From assembly GCF_028610625.1 (NCBI RefSeq), contig NZ_JAQQWU010000003.1, forward strand, positions 62,001-126,000: DNA of 64,000 nt. Direction: 5' to 3'. Numbering within the stretch: position 1 is the stretch's first letter; the number at the start of each line of letters is the position of its first letter. The notes under the pieces were generated by a model. That model had not been told where the DNA came from. It saw nothing but the letters and a program-made list of their open reading frames with translations, and did no database searches. This document shows positions 8,660 to 17,158 of this stretch, one piece after another. This DNA comes from Guptibacillus spartinae. GTDB taxonomy: Bacteria > Bacillota > Bacilli > Bacillales > Guptibacillaceae. A program made the translations under genes and the position numbers.

Positions 8660-8680
8660 GAAAGAAAGGAGGAACGTTCC

Positions 8681-9493
8681 ATGAAAAAATTACCTCAACA
8701 GCTTGTTCTTTTCATTTATGCGGCGATTATTATTCTACCTTTTAGCATGGTTTTATTTGCGACATTTAAAACGACACCTGAGCTATATAAAAATCCGCTC
8801 GGCATGCCTGAGAGCTGGTCGTTTGCCAATTACCAGGACCTTTTTCTAAAAGAGTCGATGGTCACGTATTTTATGAACAGCGTGATTGTAACTGGGGTCA
8901 GCGTGGTCTGTATTATCTTTTTTGCAAGCTTGATTGCTTATGCGATTATTCGGATGCCTAAAAAAGCGGGTCTTGCGCTGTTCGGGTTCTTCGTTGTTGG
9001 CATGATGGTACCAACACAAGTTAACATGATTCCGATTTACCTGCTTGTAAATAAGCTTGGCATGCTAGATACGCTGAGGGGCGTCATTTTTGTATCAATC
9101 GGATTTCTCATTCCGATCGCTGTGTTTATTTTAACCGGATTCATGAAAACGTTACCTGATGGACTGATTGAGGCTGCAAAAATTGATGGAGCAAGTGAGT
9201 GGCAAACGTATTTACGCGTTGTAATGCCGCTATCGCTTCCATCGGTTGCTACGGTTGTTATATTTGCATTCGTCATTGTTTGGAACGATCTTCTTTATCC
9301 ATTGCTACTGCTTAAATCAAGCGAAGTGAAAACACTTCCGATTGCGTTGCTTGATTTCCAGGGACAGTATTTAACAAACTATCCGATGATTTTCGCTGGG
9401 GTGATCATTGCTTCCATTCCGATGATCGTGGCGTATGTGTTCTTGCAACGCTACTTTGTTGCCGGGATGACGGCTGGTTCAGTGAAAGGATAA
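8681..9493 (+). CDS. ABC sugar-importer permease, MalG/UgpE type
   Basis: 270 residues, six membrane spans, with the EAA loop IEAAKIDGASEWQTYLRVVMPLSLP and the family's C-terminal RYFVAGMTAGSVKG ending. An excellent AAAGGAGG site precedes the ATG. It pairs with the preceding permease to form the transmembrane pore. Confidence 0.88.
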   Translation: MKKLPQQLVLFIYAAIIILPFSMVLFATFKTTPELYKNPLGMPESWSFANYQDLFLKESMVTYFMNSVIVTGVSVVCIIFFASLIAYAIIRMPKKAGLALFGFFVVGMMVPTQVNMIPIYLLVNKLGMLDTLRGVIFVSIGFLIPIAVFILTGFMKTLPDGLIEAAKIDGASEWQTYLRVVMPLSLPSVATVVIFAFVIVWNDLLYPLLLLKSSEVKTLPIALLDFQGQYLTNYPMIFAGVIIASIPMIVAYVFLQRYFVAGMTAGSVKG

Positions 9494-9527
9494 GCGGGCG
9501 TTGGTGGATAGAGAGGTTGGTGCTTAA

Positions 9528-10697
9528 ATGATGAAAAAAATTGCGATTGGTCAGGCGGGTGGACCAACTGCGGTCCTGAATGAAAGCCTTGCCGGATTTT
9601 TAGATGAAATCGATCAAGATGTGACAGGGGTTCTTCAAGGGTTTCAGGGGCTAGTGGAGGGGCAGTTGATCGAGATAAATTCCTCGGTACGATCTCACGC
9701 GAAGGCAAGTCGAAGCGCTTCAGGCGCATGGCTAGGTGCTGGACGTTATACAATGAGTGATGCTCGTATGGCTCAAGCAGTGGAAAATTTGAAGGTAGCG
9801 CAGATTGATACGCTTGTGTTCATTGGTGGAAATGGAACGATGTGGACGTTACGTGCTTTATCGAAAATGGCTGCATATATGAACGTTGATTTACAGGTTA
9901 TCGGCATACCGAAAACGGTCGATAATGATTTGGCTGAGACGGATCACGCGCCTGGTTTTGGAAGCGCAGCACGATATGTGGCACATGCTACACGGGATAT
10001 GAGTAAGGATCTTGAAGCGATGCGGAACTTTGAACAGGTACGGATCATTGAAACGATGGGACGAAATGTTGGCTGGCTTGCTGCGGCAAGTGGTTTGTTG
10101 AAGGTGTATGAGAATGAAGGTCCTCATTTTATATGCTTACCTGAGCAGAAACATGATGCTGTTGGATTAGTTGAAGGGATTCGTAGGGCGATTAAGGAAT
10201 ATGGCTTTGCTTCTGTCGTTGTAAGTGAGGGAGTGAAGCTAGATGGGAGCCATGCTGTCGCTAAAACGGTGAACGGACGCGAAGTACTTGGTGGTGTTTC
10301 GGAACAGCTCGCCGATCTTGTAGAAGCTGATCTAGGCGTCGTAGCACGTGCTAATATTCTTGGGATGAATCAGCGAGCAAGTCAGCTTGCGTGTTCAGAT
10401 CAGGACCGAATGGAAGCGTACCAAGCTGGTATGAAAGCAGCTGAACTTGTACGAGGGGATACTTCAGATGTAATGGTCATGTTTCGGCGAGCAGCTGGGG
10501 CGAAATATGTGTACGCACTAGATACAGTAGGACTCGATCGGGTCGTAGCAGGTGGAGAACGGGCATTGCCTGAATGGTTTCAGAAAGCACCAGAAGCTTA
10601 TTATAACTGGTTGAGGCCATTGGTTGGTGATGGGAGTAGTACGAGTGCCGCAAGTGCCGCAAGTCGCAAGTGCCTGTCACCACCCGAAGATTGGTGA
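9528..10697 (+). CDS. 6-phosphofructokinase-family kinase with an element-derived C-terminal tail
   Basis: 389 residues of the PfkA superfamily. Seen are IGQAGGPTAVLNESLAG (phosphate donor site), FIGGNGTMWTL, where classical ATP enzymes have GGDGS and pyrophosphate enzymes GGDDS, IPKTVDND (the lysine form usual in PPi-type and some ATP-type enzymes), and ETMGRNVGWLA (the MGR-x-x-GW substrate loop). Glycine in the first motif argues for ATP, lysine in the second for the long-chain clade, so donor use is undecided. In this operon it likely phosphorylates the ketose phosphate made from the imported sugar. The last 20 or so residues (SSTSAASAASRKCLSPPEDW) are read from the dispersed element and its tandem flank, which supply the stop codon. 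The enzyme core ends near NWLRPLV. Confidence 0.82.
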   Translation: MMKKIAIGQAGGPTAVLNESLAGFLDEIDQDVTGVLQGFQGLVEGQLIEINSSVRSHAKASRSASGAWLGAGRYTMSDARMAQAVENLKVAQIDTLVFIGGNGTMWTLRALSKMAAYMNVDLQVIGIPKTVDNDLAETDHAPGFGSAARYVAHATRDMSKDLEAMRNFEQVRIIETMGRNVGWLAAASGLLKVYENEGPHFICLPEQKHDAVGLVEGIRRAIKEYGFASVVVSEGVKLDGSHAVAKTVNGREVLGGVSEQLADLVEADLGVVARANILGMNQRASQLACSDQDRMEAYQAGMKAAELVRGDTSDVMVMFRRAAGAKYVYALDTVGLDRVVAGGERALPEWFQKAPEAYYNWLRPLVGDGSSTSAASAASRKCLSPPEDW

Positions 10698-10707
10698 TAT
10701 GAGTCGA
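10669..10707 (+). repeat. Dispersed palindromic element, copy 3, inside the PFK 3' end
   Basis: AGTG-CCTGT-CACC-ACCCG, 15 nt, AGTCGA (one change from TGTCGA). The PFK stop codon (10695-10697) lies in the spacer. The left flank (10644-10668) is a near-tandem of GAGTGCCGC/AAGTGCCGC units. A terminator follows at 10722. Confidence 0.88.
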
Positions 10708-10721
10708 AATACCGAGAAATA

Positions 10722-10761
10722 AAAAAGCGGTTCGCCTCGAGGTTGAGGGGAACCGCTTTTT
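10722..10761. terminator. Bidirectional intrinsic terminator between PFK and the peptide transporter
   Basis: A 12-bp stem AAAAAGCGGTTC/GAACCGCTTTTT with an inner CCTC/GAGG helix. It serves the convergent PFK-family gene (+) and peptide transporter (-). Confidence 0.9.
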
Positions 10762-10784
10762 CTTTTCTGCAGTATAAGTTGATA

Positions 10785-12206
10785 TTAGTTGATTTGTTTA
10801 GCAACATGATCTTCATCAAGTTCTTCAAGATGCATGAGTTTTTGTAGCTTCTTAGATAGGAGCAATAGTATGATACCTAGACCAAGAGCTGCAAATCCTA
10901 AATACATAAAGATTTCAAGATATCCCGCTGATGTAGTAAGTGAAGCAATGTGGCCAGCAAGATAGTTGGCAGCAGCATTACTTAGGAACCAAACACCCAT
11001 TAAGAGTGAGGCAATTTTCACTGGGGACATTTTACTTACTAGAGAAAGACCAATTGGTGAAAGAGATAGTTCGCCAAGTGTATGGAAGAAGTATGTCACT
11101 ACCATAAAGAGCATACTTGCTTTCATTGCGATGTTTCCTTCATCGCTTCCTGTCATCATCACGGCAGGAACCATAACCATAAATCCAACACCAAGTAAGA
11201 TTAAACCAAATGCCATTTTTGTAGGTATTGCAAAGTCACCGCGTCTCGATTTTGCTAATTTCAACCAAATTGCTGAGACAATAGGTGCAAGCAAAAGCAC
11301 GAACATCGGGTTTAGTGATTGGAAGAAGGATACTGGTACTTCATAACCAAAGATCGTTCGATCAATAAAGTCTCGTGTATACAAGGTAAAAGAAGCACCA
11401 GCTTGTTCAAATCCTGCCCAAAAAGTAACCGTGAAAACAGCCAAAATTAAAATAACGGCTGTACGTTGCTTTTCAACTTTTGTAAGTGGCTTAGCTTTTC
11501 CTTTTACTGTAGGTGTAACTCGGTTACTTGACGGGGTGCGCCCTACATTACCTAGATATTTCTTCGCAAGGAGATTAAAAGTTATCTGTCCAATAATCAT
11601 CCCGATTGATGATGCTAGGAAAGCATATTTGAAACCAAACGTTTCTACGCCACCTGTATTTGAATAGAAAACATTTGCGTATAACAGACCTGCAATCAAT
11701 GGTGAAATTAAGCCACCAAGGTTTATCCCCATGTAAAAAATGGTAAACGCTGAGTCTTTACGCTTGTCGTTTTTACTGTATAGCTCTCCAACAAGAGTGG
11801 AAATGTTGGGTTTGAAAAATCCGTTACCAATAATCAGTAACAATAACCCGGTATATAGACCCCATTGTTCTTGGACAGCAAACAGTGTAAAATCACCGAT
11901 GGCCATAGTAATTCCACCGATGGTTATGGCGGTTCGTAACCCAATAAATTTATCGGTTAAATAACCTCCAATTAATGGTGTGAAATAGACAAGACCGGTA
12001 TACATGCCGTAAAGTTGAAGGGCTCTGCCCTGGTCCATGCCTAATCCACCACTAATTAACTCAGCAGTTAAATAAAGTACGAGAATTGAACGCATGCCAT
12101 AATAGCTATAACGTTCCCACATTTCTGTGATAAACAGAAGATATAAGCCGGGAGGGTGTTTAAGCTTCCCTTTTTGCGTTGGCTTTTCGTCTATGGTTGT
12201 GTCCAT
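10785..12206 (-). CDS. dtpT: POT/PTR2-family proton-coupled di-/tripeptide transporter
   Basis: 473 residues from the ATG at 12206, which has TTGGAGG 8 nt upstream; a longer reading to 12260 lacks a site. The proton-coupling motif E-x-x-E-R is in FITEMWERYSYYGMR, the PTR2 signature is in FTIFYMGINLGGLISPLIAG, and the C-terminal half has GELSLSPIGLSLVSKM. About fourteen membrane spans are expected, as in bacterial DtpT. It imports small peptides by proton symport. Monocistronic; an 8-bp-arm palindrome lies about 160 nt upstream at 12363. Confidence 0.9.
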   Translation of the reverse strand: MDTTIDEKPTQKGKLKHPPGLYLLFITEMWERYSYYGMRSILVLYLTAELISGGLGMDQGRALQLYGMYTGLVYFTPLIGGYLTDKFIGLRTAITIGGITMAIGDFTLFAVQEQWGLYTGLLLLIIGNGFFKPNISTLVGELYSKNDKRKDSAFTIFYMGINLGGLISPLIAGLLYANVFYSNTGGVETFGFKYAFLASSIGMIIGQITFNLLAKKYLGNVGRTPSSNRVTPTVKGKAKPLTKVEKQRTAVILILAVFTVTFWAGFEQAGASFTLYTRDFIDRTIFGYEVPVSFFQSLNPMFVLLLAPIVSAIWLKLAKSRRGDFAIPTKMAFGLILLGVGFMVMVPAVMMTGSDEGNIAMKASMLFMVVTYFFHTLGELSLSPIGLSLVSKMSPVKIASLLMGVWFLSNAAANYLAGHIASLTTSAGYLEIFMYLGFAALGLGIILLLLSKKLQKLMHLEELDEDHVAKQIN

Positions 12207-12362
12207 AATCAAAACCTCCAATTTTTTATAACTTCCCCATTTTAGCAAATTATTTGTCAATTTAAAGCGAAATAGAAAAAGTGCGCCTAATTAAAATGTT
12301 CACAAATTTGTAAAAAATACAGGTGGGTAACACAAAAAGGATGTCGAAATTAAAGTTTTTTT

Positions 12363-12383
12363 GTTTGTAAAACGCTTACAAAC
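12363..12383. promoter_or_regulatory. Perfect inverted repeat upstream of dtpT
   Basis: GTTTGTAA-AACGC-TTACAAAC has 8-bp perfect arms and a 5-nt centre. It looks like a cre site with one extra central A, so a different repressor is as likely as CcpA. It lies between dtpT and the asnB terminator; nothing else is recognised in this 248-nt gap. Confidence 0.45.
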
Positions 12384-12473
12384 CGTATGATTGAGGATTG
12401 TTACGAAATATGTGGAACATAATGAAAAATAGACAAAGCATTCTAACGATTACAATTAGGTTAATAAAAATAA

Positions 12474-12496
12474 GGAGAACGACCTAGTCGCTCTCC
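12474..12496 (-). terminator. Intrinsic terminator of asnB
   Basis: On the minus strand a 10-bp stem (GGAGAGCGAC/GTCGTTCTCC, one G-U pair) with a 3-nt loop, followed by TTATTTTTATT, 13 nt after the asnB stop. Confidence 0.85.
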
Positions 12497-12508
12497 GTGT
12501 AAAATGAT

Positions 12509-14329
12509 CTAGCTAACAAGCTCGATGTCATACTCATCTAGCCAAGCATTCACTTGAATCAGATAATCGAGCAATCCTTTTATTTGTTCGGTATTCAATC
12601 CTTCTGCCTCATTTGAAGCAATCGCTCGAACTTTTTTAGCATCGATAAGCGAGAGAATAGGAGAACTTGGATCATCGAGAATCTCCAGCATCCATTTTTG
12701 TACGCCTTTTAAGTAAACAGGGTCTTTATCACTTGGATAAGCACTTTTCTTACGATAAAGAACATCGTCCGGAAGTGTTCCTTTTAGAGCGCGACGTAAA
12801 ATGCCTTTCTCGATGTTATCCACGTTTTTATAATCGATTGGCACATTCCATAAGTATTCCACAATACGATAATCACAGAATGGTACGCGTACTTCAAAGC
12901 CCGTTTTCATACTTGCACGGTCTTTACGATCGAGCATAAACGGTAAGAAACGAGTGATGAAAAAATAAGACATTTGACGCTGCTTCGCTTCAAAGTTACT
13001 TTCGCCCTCAAGAAATGGAATCTCTTCATACGCTTCAGCAAAACGATTTTTCTGATATTGCTCAGGCTGAATTTGTTTTTTTGTTTCATCAGACAGCACA
13101 GATGAGATTCCCTTCAGGTTCACAAGCCATGGGTAAATCTTCGCATCCAAATATTTTTCCTGATGGAACCATGGATAACCCGAAAAGACTTCATCGGCAG
13201 ACTCACCGGAAAGCGCAACGGTGGCATCTTTTTTCATTTCTGTAAAAAGGAGATAGAGGGACGTTTCGATTTCACCGACGCCAGGTAGATCTCGTCCTCT
13301 CATAGGTTCAAGAAGATTCGAAAGTAGCTGATCTGCCCCAAATGTCACCGATTGATGTTTTGTCCCAACGTGGTCAGATACTCGTTTAACCCACGGCTCA
13401 TCCATATCATGTCTGAGAAAATCTTTCTGGAAATGATCTTCGTTCTGATCGAAATCAATGGAGTAGGTACCTAGTGTTTTATCTGACTGCTTGAATTCCT
13501 CAGCTGCAAGGCTAGTGAGACCACTTGAATCAAGTCCGCCAGAAAGCATCGAAACAACCGGCATATCTGAAATAAGCTGACGTTGCACGGTATCTGTTAA
13601 AAGCGTACGGATCGTTTCAGTTGTAGTGTCCACGTCATCCGTATGAGGTTTGGATTCAAGCTTCCAGTAACGATGTTCTTCAATGGAGTTTGCGGATGCA
13701 ATCACGTAATGACCTGGACGAACTTCATCCATTCCTTTAAAAATCGCCTGACCCGGTGTCCGCATCGGCCCCATACCAAAAATCTCAGCAAGACCCTTAC
13801 GATCGACTTGTGGTTGTACAGATGGGTGCGCGAGAATCGCTTTAATTTCAGATCCGTAGAAAAGGGAATCTCCTTGTTTTGAATAGAAAAGAGGTTTGAC
13901 GCCGAGATGGTCACGGCCAAGGAAAAGCTGCTGTTCTTTTTGGTCCCAAATCGCAAATGCGAAAATGCCGTTAAAATGCTTCACGCATTCTTCTTTCCAT
14001 TCCATATAAGCGTGCAGGACAACTTCTGTATCAGAATTAGATATAAAAGAATGTCCTTTCTGCTGTAGCTCTTTTTTAATTTCTCGATAATTATAGAGTT
14101 CCCCGTTATACGTAAGAACAAGTTGTTGATCTGATGACGTCATCGGCTGCTTTCCGCCTCGCGGATCAATGACAATCAAACGTCGATGAGCAAGTGCTGC
14201 CTGTTCCGAAAGCCAGAATCCTTCCTCATCTGGACCACGGTGAGCGATAGAATCTGCCATTTTCTTTAGCGTATCTTGTTCCGTTGATAGGTCACCAGAC
14301 CAGTTAATCCAACCTGTAATGCCACACAT
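12509..14329 (-). CDS. asnB: Asparagine synthetase, glutamine-hydrolysing
   Basis: 606 residues from ATG 14329, chosen because the mature N-terminus must expose Cys2 (MCGITGWINWSGD) and GAAGGA precedes it. Residues 2 to about 190 are the class II glutamine amidotransferase domain (GHS/HRGPDEEG, TYNGELYNYREIK, FGMGPMRTPG). The synthetase domain follows, with the PP-loop SMLSGGLDSSGL, the TYSIDF strand and SGESADEVFSGYPW. It makes Asn from Asp, ATP and Gln in the cytoplasm. Length is close to B. subtilis AsnO and shorter than AsnH. The complete glutaminase domain makes a lasso-peptide cyclase role very unlikely. Confidence 0.92.
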   Translation of the reverse strand: MCGITGWINWSGDLSTEQDTLKKMADSIAHRGPDEEGFWLSEQAALAHRRLIVIDPRGGKQPMTSSDQQLVLTYNGELYNYREIKKELQQKGHSFISNSDTEVVLHAYMEWKEECVKHFNGIFAFAIWDQKEQQLFLGRDHLGVKPLFYSKQGDSLFYGSEIKAILAHPSVQPQVDRKGLAEIFGMGPMRTPGQAIFKGMDEVRPGHYVIASANSIEEHRYWKLESKPHTDDVDTTTETIRTLLTDTVQRQLISDMPVVSMLSGGLDSSGLTSLAAEEFKQSDKTLGTYSIDFDQNEDHFQKDFLRHDMDEPWVKRVSDHVGTKHQSVTFGADQLLSNLLEPMRGRDLPGVGEIETSLYLLFTEMKKDATVALSGESADEVFSGYPWFHQEKYLDAKIYPWLVNLKGISSVLSDETKKQIQPEQYQKNRFAEAYEEIPFLEGESNFEAKQRQMSYFFITRFLPFMLDRKDRASMKTGFEVRVPFCDYRIVEYLWNVPIDYKNVDNIEKGILRRALKGTLPDDVLYRKKSAYPSDKDPVYLKGVQKWMLEILDDPSSPILSLIDAKKVRAIASNEAEGLNTEQIKGLLDYLIQVNAWLDEYDIELVS

Positions 14330-14513
14330 AACAATTCCTTCTTTCTGAATAGATTGCTTCACATTCCTAAATCTCGAAAGTACTTTCCAATCGTATTCCT
14401 CTTACTGAGGGAGGGTCAACATGTGAAAGAGACTGTAAAAATGGATATTATTACCTTAGTTGGAATAAAGGTAGTTTAATAGTCACGGTGTTTAGGAAGA
14501 GGTGGAAAAAATT

Positions 14514-14552
14514 AGTGCCTGTCACCACCCGAATGAGCTCAGCTTTTGTCGA
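14514..14552 (+). repeat. Dispersed palindromic element, copy 4
   Basis: AGTG-CCTGT-CACC-ACCCG, 15 nt, TGTCGA, in the gap between divergent asnB and the small gene at 14660. A small hairpin with TTTT (GAGCT-GGTA-GGCTC, 14555-14571) follows 2 nt later, as at several other copies. Confidence 0.9.
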
Positions 14553-14659
14553 TTGAGCTGGTAGGCTCTTTTCTCCTTGTGGACAATTATTTTCACACAG
14601 TGATAAAATTATTAAGATGTGGATAAGTATGGTAACAGAAGGAGGGGGGCGAAATTGCG

Positions 14660-14983
14660 ATGAGATATTTACTATTAGTAGTATTGTTTGGTTTTCTTGT
14701 ATTTGTGCATCCGGCACAAGAATTAAATCAATATGACTATCATTCGGCAGATAAGCCGACAATCTCGGAATTCGTTTACCTACCAGATGCCAAAATGATT
14801 TCTTATCCTTCTTCAGTATCTCTTCAGAAGCATAAGCTCTTCGGATTTTTTATTCCTTTCACAAGTGAGTATGAAGGAAAGCCTCATCTAACCTACCTAA
14901 AGAAAAAGTTAATGCTAATTGAGGCTTTTCCTGATGCCAAGGGTTTTCTGAATGTAAATGCTGTCCACTCGAATTACCTCTAA
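14660..14983 (+). CDS. Small exported or membrane-anchored protein of unknown function
   Basis: 107 residues. The first 17 are hydrophobic (YLLLVVLFGFLVFVHPA), a signal peptide or anchor. The rest is soluble, with Tyr- and Phe-rich stretches and no motif I recognise. A GGAGGGGGG tract lies upstream, somewhat far from the ATG. It precedes another small membrane protein and YitT on the same strand. I cannot assign a function. Confidence 0.6.
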   Translation: MRYLLLVVLFGFLVFVHPAQELNQYDYHSADKPTISEFVYLPDAKMISYPSSVSLQKHKLFGFFIPFTSEYEGKPHLTYLKKKLMLIEAFPDAKGFLNVNAVHSNYL

Positions 14984-15089
14984 TATCTTAAAAAAAAGCC
15001 GATTTCGTTAGCAGCTATGTCATTTTTTGATTGGATTTGTACAACTTGGTTTTGTGCTTGAATCAGAATTTATAGCTGAGGTGAAGAAA

Positions 15090-15239
15090 ATGATGAAACA
15101 AACATTATGGTGGAAAAATACGCTTGAATGGTTTGGGTGGAGTGCTCTTCTGGTCCTCCCATTTTGGGGAATGATCATACTCTCATCAGAACTCTCAGGT
15201 CACCATATGATACATCTCATTTTGTCTTATTTTAAATAA
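15090..15239 (+). CDS. Small membrane protein of unknown function
   Basis: 49 residues from the double ATG at 15090 (GAGGTGAAG just upstream); the longer frame back to 15027 has no site. One membrane span (ALLVLPFWGMIILSS) follows an amphipathic Trp-rich N-terminus (LWWKNTLEWFGW). It lies 38 nt before yitT and may be cotranscribed with it. Confidence 0.5.
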   Translation: MMKQTLWWKNTLEWFGWSALLVLPFWGMIILSSELSGHHMIHLILSYFK

Positions 15240-15277
15240 GAACAAATGATGTAGTGGAAGATTGAGGAGGCAATATT

Positions 15278-16180
15278 TTGAGTGATAGTAAGCCGTTAGA
15301 AGAGTTAATAAATGAAACAAAGATTCATAAAAAAACACCGCTTCAAGAGAAAGCAAGAAGAACATTCATGATTACATTAGGGGCCATAATTATGGCTGTC
15401 GGGCTTGAAGTTTTTCTCGTACCAAATCAAGTTATTGACGGAGGAATTGTCGGTATTTCCATTATGCTCTCGCACTTAAGTGGAATTAGTCTGGGGATTT
15501 ACTTATTCGTTCTGAACCTGCCATTTATTTATATAGGCTACAAACAAATAGGAAAAACTTTTGCATTCTCCACGCTTTACGGCATTGTGGTTTTATCCAT
15601 TTCAACTGCTTTGTTGCATCCGGTTCCCGCCTTTACCGATGACATTCTTTTAGCCACTTTATTTGGCGGCGTTGTACTGGGAATTGGTGTCGGAATGGTG
15701 ATCCGTTTTGGTGGTTCTCTAGATGGAACGGAAATACTTGCGATACTTGCGAGTAAAAAGCTTCCGTTCTCCGTTGGGGAAATCATTATGTTTGCCAACC
15801 TCTTTATCCTTGGTAGTGCAGGGTTTGTCTTTAGCTTTGATCGTGCGATGTATTCCCTCCTTGCTTACTATGTCGCGTATAAAATGATTGATATTACGAT
15901 CAAAGGTCTAGATGAGTCGAAGTCGGTTTGGATTATCAGCGACAACCATAAAGAACTCGGCGATGCGATTCTAAGTCGTCTAGGTAGAGGCGTGACGTAT
16001 TTGCACGGGGAAGGTGCTTTTTCTGGCGATGATAAAAAAGTGATTTTTTGCGTTATTACAAGATTAGAAGAAGCGAAATTAAAAGATATTGTCGCAGATC
16101 ATGACGATTCCGCGTTCCTTGCGATGGCAGATATCGCGGAAGTGCGAGGCGGTCGTTTTAAGAAAAAAGATATACACTAA
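15278..16180 (+). CDS. YitT/YpjC-family membrane protein
   Basis: 300 residues. Five or six membrane segments cover about residues 28-210, with the family patterns VFLVPNQVIDGGIVGISIMLSHLSG and RFGGSLDGTEILA. A cytoplasmic DUF2179 domain occupies about 215-300 (KSVWIISDNHKELGDAI, RGVTYLHGEGAFSGDDKKVIFCVI). Start is TTG with GAGGAGG 7 nt upstream. Its biochemical role is unknown in the family, which is widespread with many paralogs in Bacillus. It is terminated by a strong hairpin. Confidence 0.88.
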   Translation: MSDSKPLEELINETKIHKKTPLQEKARRTFMITLGAIIMAVGLEVFLVPNQVIDGGIVGISIMLSHLSGISLGIYLFVLNLPFIYIGYKQIGKTFAFSTLYGIVVLSISTALLHPVPAFTDDILLATLFGGVVLGIGVGMVIRFGGSLDGTEILAILASKKLPFSVGEIIMFANLFILGSAGFVFSFDRAMYSLLAYYVAYKMIDITIKGLDESKSVWIISDNHKELGDAILSRLGRGVTYLHGEGAFSGDDKKVIFCVITRLEEAKLKDIVADHDDSAFLAMADIAEVRGGRFKKKDIH

Positions 16181-16193
16181 TGAAGCTAATCGA

Positions 16194-16230
16194 GAGTTGC
16201 GGAGGTTTTCCTCTAGCAACTCTTTTTTTC
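16194..16230 (+). terminator. Intrinsic terminator after the YitT-family gene
   Basis: GAGTTGC/GCAACTC plus an inner GGAGG/CCTCT helix, followed by seven or eight T. Confidence 0.9.
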
Positions 16231-16266
16231 ATTTTTGATCAAATCCTAGGGTAGTCGCTATTCTCT

Positions 16267-16296
16267 TTGATCCATCGATCCTTTTACTGGTAAAAT
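16267..16296 (+). promoter_or_regulatory. Probable promoter of the first mgtC-like gene
   Basis: TTGATC (16267-16272), 18 nt, TAAAAT (16291-16296), 33 nt before the start at 16329. Confidence 0.5.
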
Positions 16297-16328
16297 AATA
16301 GAAATATCTGTTGGAGGGCGGTAGTCAA

Positions 16329-17003
16329 ATGGTGGTCGTAGTCGTAAAGCTTTGTATTTCCGCTTGTTTAGGACTCATGATTGGAATTGAAAGAGAATTA
16401 AAACATAAACCTCTTGGTTTAAAAACGTGTATGGTCATCGCCGTTAGTAGCTGTTTGTTAACGATCGTTTCCATTGAATCCGCTGAAACGTTTTCGGAAA
16501 TATCCTCAAACATCCGAACAGATCCTATGCGACTAGCGGCGCAGGTCGTTTCTGGGATTGGTTTTATTGGAGCCGGCGTTATTTTAAGACGAAACAATGA
16601 TGCCATTTCCGGATTAACAACTGCAGCCATCATTTGGGGGGCTTCTGGACTTGGCATTGCAGCAGGTGCTGGTTTTTACTTTGAAGCGTTTGTTGGGGCA
16701 AGTTTGATCTTGTTTAGTGTCAATATTCTTCCGTGGGTTATTAAAAGGATTGGTCCAAGCCAGCTTAGACAGCGTGAGATGAGAGCGAAAATTCGGCTTC
16801 AACAAGGGACAGACATAACAGCGTTTATGAAAACGATCCAGGCAAAAGATTTTGAAATCAAACACGTTCGGGTACGCGATACGAAAGAGAAAGACCATCA
16901 AGTCGATCTCCGCGTGCTTACCTTCGAAGCGAATCATACAACGAGTATCTATCAGGAGCTGAGAGAACTTGAAGGAGCGACGTTTGTGGAGGTAGAGGGA
17001 TAA
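16329..17003 (+). CDS. MgtC/SapB-family membrane protein, paralog 1
   Basis: 224 residues from ATG 16329; an in-frame TTG at 16311 is part of the GGAGGG binding site. The N-terminal part (about 1-145) has four or five membrane spans with family motifs GLMIGIERELKHKPLGLKT, RLAAQVVSGIGFIGAGVI and GLTTAAIIWGASGLGIAAGAG. The C-terminal 80 residues form a soluble ACT-like domain. MgtC relatives act in Mg2+ adaptation, acid tolerance or ATP-synthase regulation; which applies here is unknown. A second copy lies 155 nt downstream. Membrane domains are nearly identical (about nine in ten residues by eye), but the soluble domains differ strongly. Confidence 0.88.
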   Translation: MVVVVVKLCISACLGLMIGIERELKHKPLGLKTCMVIAVSSCLLTIVSIESAETFSEISSNIRTDPMRLAAQVVSGIGFIGAGVILRRNNDAISGLTTAAIIWGASGLGIAAGAGFYFEAFVGASLILFSVNILPWVIKRIGPSQLRQREMRAKIRLQQGTDITAFMKTIQAKDFEIKHVRVRDTKEKDHQVDLRVLTFEANHTTSIYQELRELEGATFVEVEG

Positions 17004-17004
17004 T

Positions 17005-17043
17005 GGTGCCTGTCACCACCCGGTTTTCCTCATAATTTGTCGA
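17005..17043 (+). repeat. Dispersed palindromic element, copy 5, abutting the mgtC1 stop
   Basis: GGTG-CCTGT-CACC-ACCCG, 15 nt, TGTCGA. It begins 1 nt after the TAA stop. Confidence 0.92.
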
Positions 17044-17044
17044 T

Positions 17045-17076
17045 AGACCATCAGCTTTCAAAGAGGTGGTCTTTCG
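17045..17076 (+). terminator. Hairpin after mgtC paralog 1
   Basis: AGACCATC/GGTGGTCT, an 8-bp stem with one G-U pair, then TTCGTCTC. The T tract is weak. It starts 1 nt after the element. Confidence 0.6.
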
Positions 17077-17158
17077 TCTCATTCTAATGTTTCTAGCAGA
17101 TGAATAAAGTAGAAATAGGGTGCGATCTTTCACACTACAACGTTGGGGATGACGAACG

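Noticed and set aside
12509-14329. AsnB as the lasso-peptide cyclase for the precursor at 62979
   Set aside because: It has a full glutaminase domain with Cys2, stands alone about 49 kb away and fits ordinary asparagine synthesis.
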